Origin: an uncultured Oscillospiraceae bacterium | Lineage (GTDB): Bacteria > Bacillota > Clostridia > Oscillospirales > Oscillospiraceae | DNA: 48,234 bases | Direction of reading: 5' to 3' | NCBI GenBank assembly: GCA_944387205.1 | Contig: CALXDZ010000124.1 | Span: 1 to 48,234, forward strand | Part shown: positions 42,413 through 48,234 of the stretch, piece after piece | How positions within the stretch are numbered: the stretch's first letter is position 1 | How the letters are laid out: every line of letters begins with the position of its first letter | The notes under the pieces: model-generated | What the model saw: only the letters and a program-made list of their open reading frames with translations | The model's database searches: none | What the model was told of the DNA's origin: nothing | Translations under genes and position numbers: made by a program

Positions 42413-43103
42413 GTTCTGGGAGACGCTGAACCAGCCCCTGTTCTGGCTGGCTTTGTCGGTTGCGGCCTACGCCGTGGGGCAGAGAGCCAATGCCCTGGCC
42501 AAGACCCCCATCTGCAACCCGCTGCTCATCGCCACTTTCCTCATCGCCGTGGTGATGGTGGTCACGGACACCCCCCTGGCGGACTACAACGTCGGCGGCG
42601 GCTATGTGACCATGCTGCTCACCCCCGCCACCGTGTCCCTGGCGGTGCCCATCTACCGGAAGCTGGACGTACTGAAAAAGAACCTGGTGCCGGTGCTGGC
42701 TGGTGCTCTGGCGGGCTCGGTGACTTCTATCATCAGCGTACTGGTACTCACCCGCCTTTTTAATCTGCCTGAGCAGATCAGCCGTTCTCTGCTGCCCAAG
42801 TCGGTGACCACACCCATCGGCATCCGGATCTCCGAGCAGCTGGGCGGCATCCCCTCTCTCACTGCCATCATCATCGTCCTGACCGGAATCGTAGGTGCCA
42901 TCCTGGCTCCCACACTGCTTCGCCTCCTGCACCTGGATGAGCCAGTGGCTCTGGGGGTGGGCATGGGCACCGGCTGCCATGCCTTCGGCACTGCTACCGC
43001 GATCCAGATCGGCGAGACCCAGGGCGCCATGAGCGGCCTGTCTCTGGGTGTGGCCGGTGTGTTCACCGCTATTTTGCTCTCTATTTTGAACCTGTTCCTG
43101 TAA
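42402..43103 (+). CDS. lrgB: LrgB family membrane protein (antiholin-like)
   Basis: 233 residues with about eight hydrophobic segments. Family motifs: NPLLIATFLIAVVMV, YVTMLLTPATVSLAVPIYR, LLPKSVTTPIGIRISEQLGG and GVGMGTGCHAFGTATAIQ, which are the most conserved loops in LrgB. It works with LrgA in the cytoplasmic membrane. The ATG at 42402 overlaps the lrgA end and has GAAAGGAGGACGGCT nearby. A terminator at 43116-43148 follows. No LytSR-type regulator gene is beside it. Confidence 0.95.
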   Translation: MLHEFWETLNQPLFWLALSVAAYAVGQRANALAKTPICNPLLIATFLIAVVMVVTDTPLADYNVGGGYVTMLLTPATVSLAVPIYRKLDVLKKNLVPVLAGALAGSVTSIISVLVLTRLFNLPEQISRSLLPKSVTTPIGIRISEQLGGIPSLTAIIIVLTGIVGAILAPTLLRLLHLDEPVALGVGMGTGCHAFGTATAIQIGETQGAMSGLSLGVAGVFTAILLSILNLFL

Positions 43104-43115
43104 AAACGCGCCGCA

Positions 43116-43148
43116 CAGGCCGCCCTGATGGGGCGGCCTGGTTTTTTT
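43116..43148 (+). terminator. Terminator after lrgB
   Basis: Stem CAGGCCGCCC / GGGCGGCCTG, loop TGATG, then TTTTTTT. Confidence 0.9.
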
Positions 43149-43159
43149 GAAAATTTCTC

Positions 43160-43188
43160 TTGCAATTTTGCGGCAGTTGTGTTACTCT
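43160..43188 (+). promoter_or_regulatory. Promoter of perR-rubrerythrin
   Basis: TTGCAA (43160-43165) and TACTCT (43183-43188) with a 17-base spacer. The initiation region that follows is overlapped by a palindrome (43190-43204). Confidence 0.65.
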
Positions 43189-43189
43189 T

Positions 43190-43204
43190 TAATAGGAATT
43201 ATTA
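43190..43204. promoter_or_regulatory. Candidate PerR/Fur box overlapping the transcription start
   Basis: TAATAGGAATTATTA: perfect 5-bp arms TAATA/TATTA. It resembles the 7-1-7 PerR consensus TTATAATnATTATAA and lies right after the -10, suited to autorepression. Confidence 0.55.
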
Positions 43205-43222
43205 CTGTTTAGGAGGAAGCCC

Positions 43223-43636
43223 TTGCCGATCCAACGATACTCCCGTCAACGGGAGAGAATCTATCAGGTACTGCAGGAGGGCAGATGCCATCCCACAGCG
43301 GAGATGATCTATGATAAGCTCAAACCATCCATGCCCCGGTTGAGTTTGGGCACTGTATATCGCAATTTGCAGCAGATGGCTGATGAGGGCTATATCCGGC
43401 GGCTGGAGGGGCCCTCAGCCCGCTTTGATGCGGAGGTGCGACCTCACAGTCACCTGTATTGCCGCCGCTGCGGCCGGATGTTGGATCTTCCGGTACCCTA
43501 TGACGAGGCGCTGGACCGGGCGGCGGAGGAAAGTGGCTGCCAGGTGGAGCGGCATGAATTGGTGTTTGAGGGAATTTGCTCCGCCTGTATGGGGAAGGAT
43601 AGGGATCAAGCGGCAGACGCCGCATCCGATATTTGA
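43223..43636 (+). CDS. perR: Fur-family peroxide/metal regulator, PerR-like
   Basis: 137 residues. N-terminal winged helix with RQRERIYQVLQEGRCHPTAEMIYDKL and LSLGTVYRNLQQMADEGYIRRL (recognition helix), then the dimerisation domain with RPHSHLYCRRCGRMLDLP and HELVFEGICSACMG. The two CxxC pairs are the structural zinc site, and the His/Asp residues (RFDAEVRPHSH) are the Fe/Mn sensing site. PerR uses metal-catalysed oxidation of His to sense peroxide. The start is TTG at 43223 with AGGAGGAAGCCC. It lies 33 bp before a rubrerythrin gene, a standard PerR target, so PerR is a better call than Fur or Zur. Confidence 0.93.
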   Translation: MPIQRYSRQRERIYQVLQEGRCHPTAEMIYDKLKPSMPRLSLGTVYRNLQQMADEGYIRRLEGPSARFDAEVRPHSHLYCRRCGRMLDLPVPYDEALDRAAEESGCQVERHELVFEGICSACMGKDRDQAADAASDI

Positions 43637-43668
43637 AAAAATGATGGATTTTGAAAGGAGTCAATACC

Positions 43669-44202
43669 ATGGAACTGAAGGGAAGCAAGACTGAGGCCAA
43701 TCTGCGCATTGCATTCTCCGGCGAGTCCGAGGCCAGAAATAAGTATACCTATTTTGCCAGCACTGCCAAGAAAGAGGGCTACGAGCAGATCGCGGCCATC
43801 TTCCAGGAGACCGCTGACAATGAAAAGGAGCACGCCAAGCTGTGGTTCAAGGCCCTGGGCGGCCTGGGCAACACCGCCCAGAATCTGGAGAGTGCTGCCG
43901 GCGGCGAGCATTATGAGTGGGAAGAGATGTACGCCGAGATGGCCAAGACCGCCGAGGAGGAGGGCTTTTTGGAGCTGGCTGCCCAGTTTGAGGGTGTGGC
44001 CAAGATCGAAAAGACCCATGAGGAGCGTTATCTCAAGCTGCTGGAGAACCTGAAGAACGGCGAGGTGTTCAAGAAGGGCGAGAAGGTCATGTGGTTCTGC
44101 CGCAACTGCGGCCATGTGGAGATCGCCGAGAGCGCTCCCGCTGTGTGCCCTGTGTGCAAGCATCCCCAGGCCTATTTCCAGATCAAGGCCACCAATTATT
44201 AA
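43669..44202 (+). CDS. rbr: Rubrerythrin
   Basis: 177 residues. N-terminal four-helix diiron domain with [21 protein letters not shown] and [14 protein letters not shown] plus a second [16 protein letters not shown] / [11 protein letters not shown] pair supplying the Glu/His iron ligands. C-terminal rubredoxin-like domain with [27 protein letters not shown] (two CxxC pairs). It reduces hydrogen peroxide to water in anaerobes, using NADH through a rubredoxin or reductase. The ATG at 43669 has GAAAGGAGTCAATACC. Expected to be repressed by the adjacent PerR and induced by peroxide. Confidence 0.97.
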   Translation: MELKGSKTEANLRIAFSGESEARNKYTYFASTAKKEGYEQIAAIFQETADNEKEHAKLWFKALGGLGNTAQNLESAAGGEHYEWEEMYAEMAKTAEEEGFLELAAQFEGVAKIEKTHEERYLKLLENLKNGEVFKKGEKVMWFCRNCGHVEIAESAPAVCPVCKHPQAYFQIKATNY

Positions 44203-44220
44203 AACTGCTTTGCATTTATC

Positions 44221-44254
44221 AAACAGGAGGACCTTTTGGGTCCTCCTGTTTTTT
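44221..44254 (+). terminator. Terminator after rubrerythrin
   Basis: Stem AAACAGGAGGACC / GGTCCTCCTGTTT followed by TTT. Confidence 0.88.
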
Positions 44255-44272
44255 CTTTGGGGACAGTTGTAT

Positions 44273-44301
44273 TTGCAATCCGGCGCTGGGACTGGTATAC
44301 T
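44273..44301 (+). promoter_or_regulatory. Promoter of the nucleoside phosphorylase-PPOX operon
   Basis: TTGCAA (44273-44278) and TATACT (44296-44301), 17-base spacer, TGG before the -10. Confidence 0.75.
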
Positions 44302-44369
44302 AAAAATCTACCCTTTGCGCCCCGCGGGCGGGGAATACAAGCAAGGGGCAATTTTGAAGAGGTGAGGCT

Positions 44370-45146
44370 ATGCATCAGCTGGAAAAACAATTTCACATCA
44401 CCTGCGCCCCCGGTGACGTGGGCCGTTACTGCATCCTGCCCGGTGATCCGGGCCGCTGCCCCTCCATTGCCGCCCTCTTTGACGGTGCGGTGAAGGTGGC
44501 CGAGAACCGGGAATTCGTCACCTATACCGGCACGCTTTTGGGAGAGAAGGTGTCCGTCTGCTCCACCGGCATCGGCGGTCCCTCCGCCTCCATCGCTATG
44601 GAGGAGCTCCACAACTGCGGCGCCGACACCTTCATCCGGGTGGGCACCTGCGGCGGCATCGATCTGAGCGTCAAGTCCGGGGACATTGTGGTGGCCACTG
44701 GTGCCATCCGCTATGAGCACACCAGCCTGGAATATGCGCCCATGGAGTTCCCCGCTGTGGCAGATCTGGATATCACGCTGGCTCTGCGGGATGCCGCCCG
44801 GGAGATGGGCAAGACGGTCCACACCGGCGTGGTCCAGTGCAAGGACAGCTTTTACGGCCAGCACCAGCCGGAGAAGTCCCCGGTGAGCTATGCGCTGCTC
44901 CAGCGCTGGGAGGCCTGGAAGAAGCTGGGCGTCAAGGCCAGTGAGATGGAGTCTGCGGCGCTGTTTGTAGTGGCGGCGGCTCTGGGAGTCCGGTGCGGGT
45001 CCTGCTTCCATGTGATCTGGAACCAGGAGCGGGAGAAGGCCGGACTGGATCAGACCATGAATGAGGACACCTCCGCCGCTGTGCGGGTGGGAGTGGAGGC
45101 TCTCAAGCGTCTGATCCTGGCGGACCGAAAGGAGGGGCGGCAATGA
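44370..45146 (+). CDS. Uridine phosphorylase-like nucleoside phosphorylase
   Basis: 258 residues, typical of the PNP/UDP family trimer/hexamer type. Phosphate motif [56 protein letters not shown], and the C-terminal nucleoside motif [23 protein letters not shown] (the E-M-E-x-A ribose site). Uridine phosphorylases of this type carry the same pattern, so uridine (Udp) is the best guess, but broader nucleosides are possible. Ribonucleoside to base plus ribose-1-phosphate. The ATG at 44370 follows GAAGAGGTGAGGCT. Its end overlaps the next gene's ATG (ATGA). Confidence 0.9.
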   Translation: MHQLEKQFHITCAPGDVGRYCILPGDPGRCPSIAALFDGAVKVAENREFVTYTGTLLGEKVSVCSTGIGGPSASIAMEELHNCGADTFIRVGTCGGIDLSVKSGDIVVATGAIRYEHTSLEYAPMEFPAVADLDITLALRDAAREMGKTVHTGVVQCKDSFYGQHQPEKSPVSYALLQRWEAWKKLGVKASEMESAALFVVAAALGVRCGSCFHVIWNQEREKAGLDQTMNEDTSAAVRVGVEALKRLILADRKEGRQ

Positions 45147-45613
45147 GACGCACAGACCGTGCTGTAACGGACCAGGAGCGGGTGCGTCAGCTGCTGGAGG
45201 AGTGCCGGGTCTGCCGTCTGGGACTGTGGGACGGCCAGGAGGTGTATATTGTGCCCATGAACTATGGCTACACCTTTGAAAGCGGCCGGCTGACCCTGTA
45301 TTTCCACTGTGCCCAGGAAGGGCGGAAGCTGGATATCCTGGCGCAAAGGCTTGCCGTGAGCTTTGAGCTGGACCAGTGCGGAGCGTATACCGGCCAGGGA
45401 GATGTGCCCTGCGGCTACGGCTGTCACTTCGCTAGCATCATGGGCACCGGCACCGTGCGCTTTGCAAAGACGCCGGGGGAAAAGATCGCCGGTCTCAAGC
45501 ACATCATGCGCCACGTGTCCGGCAGGGAGTTTTCCTTTACGGAGGAGATGGTCCAAGGCGTGGCCGTCTTTTCGGTGGAGGCCTCTGCATACAGCTGCAA
45601 GGAAAAAGCTTAA
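45143..45613 (+). CDS. Pyridoxamine-5'-phosphate-oxidase-like flavin-binding protein (NimA-like)
   Basis: 156 residues, split-barrel FMN-binding fold. Early segment [23 protein letters not shown] is the family's beta1-beta2, then [17 protein letters not shown] (FMN phosphate site), [22 protein letters not shown] and [11 protein letters not shown]. The pattern is that of the PPOX/NimA subgroup, some members of which reduce 5-nitroimidazoles; resistance cannot be inferred from sequence alone. The start overlaps the preceding stop (ATGA), indicating translational coupling with the nucleoside phosphorylase. A dyad terminator follows at 45621-45652. Confidence 0.85.
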   Translation: MRRTDRAVTDQERVRQLLEECRVCRLGLWDGQEVYIVPMNYGYTFESGRLTLYFHCAQEGRKLDILAQRLAVSFELDQCGAYTGQGDVPCGYGCHFASIMGTGTVRFAKTPGEKIAGLKHIMRHVSGREFSFTEEMVQGVAVFSVEASAYSCKEKA

Positions 45614-45620
45614 TAAGAGT

Positions 45621-45652
45621 AAAAGGGACGTCCCAATGGGGACGTCCCTTTT
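45621..45652. terminator. Bidirectional terminator
   Basis: AAAAGGGACGTCCC / GGGACGTCCCTTTT around AATG; serves the PPOX gene and the converging AraC-type gene. Confidence 0.88.
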
Positions 45653-45662
45653 GCTGGTATTG

Positions 45663-46064
45663 TCAGATGGAGTGCAGGAGGTCAGCACCTTCCCGGAGCA
45701 CAGTTCCCACACCGTCCGCCAGACGGGAAAAGGACCCTTCGCCCTCTCCCACGCGCCGGAACTGAAGAGGGGTCAGGCCGGTGGTCCGACGGAACACGCA
45801 GATGAAATAGGAAACCTCGCCAAAGCCGGTCAGATGGCTGATCTCCGCCACGGACAGGCTGGTGTGCAGCAGAAGATGGCGGGCCTTTTCCACCCGCAGC
45901 CCCTGGAGATACTTGATGCAGGAGCAGCCCATGGAGGCGGAGAAAAAGCGGCTGAAATGGTACTTGCTGTAGCCTCCCACCTGGGCCAGGTGCTCCACGG
46001 TCAGCTCCTCTCCGCAGTGATGCTCCATATATTGCAGCACCCGTTTGAGAGACTGGCTGCCCAC
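45663..46064 (-). pseudogene. AraC-family regulator, apparently lacking its N-terminal half
   Basis: From a GTG at 46064 there are 133 residues covering only the two-helix-turn-helix AraC DNA-binding domain: ELTVEHLAQVGGYSKYHFSRFF and SLSVAEISHLTGFGEVSYFICVFRRTTGLTPLQFRR. The frame continues open upstream without a start codon to a TGA near 46198. Up to about 46140 it reads like the linker helix of a full-length regulator (SIGYLAALCGLYAHYGYQ), beyond that it is antisense of the next gene. AraC regulators of this linker type normally have ~150 more N-terminal residues, so a truncation at ~46140-46160 is likely. A stand-alone MarA-sized regulator from the GTG remains possible, though no convincing ribosome site precedes it. 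It may originally have controlled a sugar transporter. Confidence 0.6.
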
Positions 46065-46169
46065 TGAGACGGGAGGCAGTCCCTCCCGCTGATAGCCATA
46101 GTGGGCATAGAGGCCGCATAAAGCGGCCAGATAGCCAATGCTACAAAAAACATAAAGGAGAAGAATAGG

Positions 46170-47276
46170 ATGAAGAACATGAAGAAGCTGCTGTCACTGC
46201 TGCTGGCACTGGTCTTTGTGGTAGGCTGTCTGGCTGGCTGCGGCGGCACCACCTCCGGCGGTTCCAGCGGGGAGCCCGCAGGCGATGTGAAGGAGCTGGC
46301 CGTCATGGTTCCCAGCGCAGACCACGGCTGGTCCGGCGCCGTCCTGACCTATGCCCAGGAGCAGGCTGAGGAACTCAACGCCGACCCTGACTTCAGCGCC
46401 CAGTATGTGGCCAAGGTGTACTCCGCCACCGGTGTGGAGAACCAGATCCAGCAGGTGGATGACCTGCTGTCCAACCCCGACAAGCTGGCGGGCATCGTCA
46501 TTCTCCCCTACGATAATGGTCTGCAGTCCACCCTGGAGAAGATCGCTGCGGCGGATGTCCCCTTCGTGCAGTTTGACCGGGTCATCGAAAGCGAAGTGCT
46601 GGACGCCAAGGTGGTGGCCAACGTCAAGGGCGACAACGAAGGCCTGGGCTATGAGACCGCCAAGCGCTTCATTGCCGACGGCATGACCAAGGACGACTAT
46701 GTCTACGAGATGATCGGCGACAACTCCTCCGTGCCCGAGCTGCGTTCCAAGGGCTTCCGCACCTATCTGCAGGAGCAGGGCTGGACGGAAGAGGAGATCG
46801 ACCATGTGGTGGTCAAGTCCGCCGCTACCAACTGGAGCCGCGACACCGGCCGGGAGCTCTTTGAGTCCTGGTTTGGCAGCTCCCAGTGCGACACCTCCCG
46901 CAACATTTGGATCTATACCCATGACGACGGCATCGCCCTGGGCGTGATGGAATCCCTGAACAGCTCTGCGCTGGATGCCACCAAGAAGGAAGCGTTCCTT
47001 AAGAGCTTCAAGGGCCTCTCCGCTCCCGGCGGCCTGGCCGAGACCTACGCCGTGCTTAAGGGCACCCATCAGACCCTGGCTACGCCGGAGACCTATGATA
47101 TGTTCTCCGTCACCTATGATCCGGCTATGATCTGTGAGGCTGTGGACGTGATGATCCGCTATCTGGGCGGCGAGACCGATATTGAGAAGGATTACGTCAT
47201 CCCTGTGGACGTGGTGGATGCCACCAACGTCAACGACTTCCGTCCCTTCGGCACCTATGAGGAGAAGGCGGCGTAA
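46170..47276 (+). CDS. Sugar ABC transporter substrate-binding lipoprotein (MglB/RbsB-like)
   Basis: 368 residues. A lipoprotein signal peptide with LAGC (lipidation at C24), a Gly/Ser linker, then the Peripla_BP_4-type two-lobe domain: VMVPSADHGWSGAVLTYAQ, NQIQQVDDLLSNPDKLAGIVILPYD, VPFVQFDR (Asp-Arg that bind the sugar), IGDNSSVPELRSKGF and IWIYTHDDGIALGVM. Simple sugars such as galactose, ribose or xylose are the likely ligands. The ATG at 46170 has AAAGGAGAAGAATAGG. A hairpin at 47299-47338 and an ATPase fragment follow. It has no recognisable promoter of its own, consistent with a rearrangement upstream. Confidence 0.9.
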   Translation: MKNMKKLLSLLLALVFVVGCLAGCGGTTSGGSSGEPAGDVKELAVMVPSADHGWSGAVLTYAQEQAEELNADPDFSAQYVAKVYSATGVENQIQQVDDLLSNPDKLAGIVILPYDNGLQSTLEKIAAADVPFVQFDRVIESEVLDAKVVANVKGDNEGLGYETAKRFIADGMTKDDYVYEMIGDNSSVPELRSKGFRTYLQEQGWTEEEIDHVVVKSAATNWSRDTGRELFESWFGSSQCDTSRNIWIYTHDDGIALGVMESLNSSALDATKKEAFLKSFKGLSAPGGLAETYAVLKGTHQTLATPETYDMFSVTYDPAMICEAVDVMIRYLGGETDIEKDYVIPVDVVDATNVNDFRPFGTYEEKAA

Positions 47277-47298
47277 GCAGACGCGATCAAACTGAACC

Positions 47299-47338
47299 GC
47301 TTCCCGCATAGCTTCCAGTCTATGCGGGAAGCCCTTTT
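47299..47338 (+). terminator. Attenuator-type hairpin between binding-protein and ATPase genes
   Basis: 13-bp stem GCTTCCCGCATAG / CTATGCGGGAAGC, then CCTTTT. Partial termination here would give excess binding protein over ATPase. Confidence 0.7.
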
Positions 47339-47352
47339 AAAAGGGGAATTCT

Positions 47353-47928
47353 ATGGAACTGTTGAGGATGCAGGGAATCCAAAAGAGCTTTTTCGGCGTG
47401 ACGGTGCTGGAAGATGTGTCCTTCTGCGTGGAAGCAGGAGAGATCCACGCTCTGCTGGGGGAGAACGGCGCCGGAAAGTCCACGCTGATGAATATTTTGG
47501 CGGGGATCTACACCAAGGACCGCGGCCAGGTCTGGTTTGACGGCCAGGCTCTGGATGGCTGTACCGTCAAGGAGACCGAGCGGGCAGGCATCGCCTTTGT
47601 CCATCAGGAGCTGAACGTATTCAATGATCTGAAGGTCTACGAAAACCTCTTCCTGGGCAAGGAGCTGGTGACCCGCTGTGGGCGGCTGCGGAAGAAGGAG
47701 ATGATCCGGCAGACCCAGGAGCTCATGGGCCAGCTGGGGGTGGATATCAGCGCCACCGAGCTGACCGAGCATCTGGATACCAGCCGCAAGCAACTGCTGG
47801 AGATCGCCAAGGCGCTCCACTCCAATGCCAAGCTGATCATTCTGGACGAGCCCACCACGGCTCTGAACAATGAGGAGATCGCAAAATTTTTCCGCATCAT
47901 CCGTCAGCTAAATGCTCATGTGCCATAA
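47353..47928 (+). pseudogene. Sugar ABC transporter ATPase (MglA/RbsA-like), truncated after 191 codons
   Basis: The frame starts MELLRMQGIQKSFFGVTVLED at ATG 47353 with AAAAGGGGAATTCT upstream, and shows Walker A LGENGAGKSTLMNI, Q-loop FVHQELNVF, signature LDTSRKQLLEIAKAL and Walker B KLIILDEPTTALN. MglA/RbsA proteins have two such domains in ~500 residues. Here the frame leaves the family at ~47909 (FRIIRQL, then NAHVP and stop), and the sequence becomes AT-rich. Everything after the first domain's Walker B is missing, including the switch His and the second ATPase domain, so the product cannot function alone. The rest of the gene may lie beyond the inserted element, outside the window. Confidence 0.88.
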
Positions 47929-47977
47929 AGTAACACACAAGAATTTGATAGACGGCAACCCACTATTCCCGAAAAAA

Positions 47978-48057
47978 TGAAGTTAACTTCACTTTTCTCT
48001 TGACAACTTCATATCTGTATGATAATATGAAGTCAGCTTCACAAGAAGTTACCTTCA
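47978..48057. repeat. Operator array of GAAGT/CTTC palindromes around the Xre promoter
   Basis: Sites: TGAAGTTAACTTCA (47978-47991, perfect 14-bp palindrome), TGAAGTCAGCTTCA (48028-48041) and AGAAGTTACCTTCA (48044-48057). In addition ACTTCATAT (48006-48014) and ATATGAAGT (48025-48033) form a perfect inverted pair exactly between -35 and -10. They flank and overlap the promoter at 48000-48028. Confidence 0.75.
48000..48028 (+). promoter_or_regulatory. Sigma-A promoter of the Xre regulator gene
   Basis: Perfect TTGACA (48000-48005), TAATAT (48023-48028), 17-base spacer. Alternative -10 GATAAT at 48021-48026. Confidence 0.8.
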
Positions 48058-48077
48058 TATTTGCTGGGAGGGAGTGC

Positions 48078-48234
48078 ATGAAAACAAAGGTGAAAGAACT
48101 GCGAACGGCGGCCAAAATGACACAGCAACAATTAGCTGATTTGGTTCATGTTTCTTCAAGGACGATTATATCCATTGAGAAGGAACAGTACAGCCCCTCA
48201 CTCATGTTAGCATATCGTATGGCTGAGGTGTTCG
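48078..48234 (+). CDS. Xre-family helix-turn-helix regulator, cut by window edge
   Basis: 52 codons visible from ATG 48078, behind GGGAGGGAGTGC. Sequence MKTKVKELRTAAKMTQQQLA continues into LVHVSSRTIISIEKEQYSP and LMLAYRMAEVF, a canonical Cro/C1-type HTH_3 domain (helix 2 QQQLADLV, recognition helix SSRTIISIE). Regulators of about 65-75 residues of this type are common on mobile elements and chromosomes and typically autoregulate. The operator array directly upstream supports autorepression. Codon use and base composition differ from the rest of the window. Confidence 0.88.
   Translation, partial: MKTKVKELRTAAKMTQQQLADLVHVSSRTIISIEKEQYSPSLMLAYRMAEVF

Larger units (their letters stand above)
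47909..48234. mobile_element. Probable left edge of an inserted AT-richer element
   Basis: At about 47908-47912 the truncated ATPase gene meets sequence visibly richer in A and T than the preceding 47 kb, carrying an operator array and an Xre-type regulator gene. No transposase or integrase is visible in the 320 bases available, so the element type (integrative element, phage or transposon) is open. Confidence 0.6.

Noticed and set aside
47978..48057. Repeats considered as a CRISPR array or transposon terminal repeats
   Set aside because: Units are palindromic, irregularly spaced and only 14 bp, and they overlap a promoter, which fits operators.

Overview
The window is about 48 kb of GC-rich, gene-dense chromosome from an endospore-forming Firmicute (Bacillota). 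The best fit is the Oscillospiraceae gut anaerobes related to Flavonifractor, Pseudoflavonifractor, Lawsonibacter and Oscillibacter. The evidence is spoIIE and spoIIP, the Firmicute core cluster gdpP-rplI-dnaB-tilS-hpt-ftsH, RNase J, strong AGGAGG-type ribosome binding sites, TTG and GTG starts, SLH-domain surface anchoring, a perR-rubrerythrin pair and an arginine deiminase pathway. The genus call is inference; the phylum and the sporulating anaerobic lifestyle are well supported. I see no rRNA, tRNA, CRISPR array or complete insertion sequence.

Layout: 1-1198 is the end of a PatB/MalY-type C-S lyase (minus). 1422-5734 is a four-gene Gld-like ABC export operon, followed by an OmpR/HisKA two-component pair (5810-7721). 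7824-11603 is a sporulation block: spoIIP (plus), then a small membrane protein and spoIIE (both minus). 11825-20162 is an unusual operon. It begins with a 1607-residue protein fusing an HD phosphohydrolase, a helical-repeat region, a NadD-like nucleotidyltransferase, a possible GNAT segment and a phosphoribosyltransferase. It continues with a lactate/malate-dehydrogenase-like protein, a cysteine-cluster flavoprotein and an acyltransferase. RNase J (minus) and its long leader follow. 22367-30206 is gdpP-rplI-dnaB-tilS-hpt-ftsH. 30409-35913 holds a radical SAM enzyme, a lipoprotein and arcA-arcB-yfcC for arginine fermentation. 35958-38503 (minus) holds an SLH-anchored GH18 protein and a DegV protein. 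38709-41766 is ppx-ppk1 (polyphosphate), 42038-43103 is lrgA-lrgB, 43223-44202 is perR-rubrerythrin, and 44370-45613 is a uridine-phosphorylase-like gene plus a flavin-binding (PPOX) protein.

The right end is rearranged. An AraC-type regulator (minus) appears to lack its N-terminal half. An Mgl/Rbs-type sugar-binding lipoprotein gene is followed by an ATPase gene that stops after 191 codons, where about 500 are expected. At about 47,909 the base composition turns AT-richer, and a promoter appears with repeated GAAGT/CTTC operator half-sites in front of an Xre-type regulator. This looks like the left edge of a mobile element inserted in the ATPase gene.

The best candidate for an undescribed system is the operon at 11825-19014. 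It joins nucleotide-handling domains (HD, NadD-like transferase, phosphoribosyltransferase) in one giant chain and co-expresses them with a NAD(P)-binding dehydrogenase-like protein and an iron-sulfur-flavoprotein-like protein. That suggests a coupled cofactor or nucleotide metabolism or repair pathway. The second point of interest is the operator array at 47978-48057. Domain calls are from motif reading only; no database search was run.
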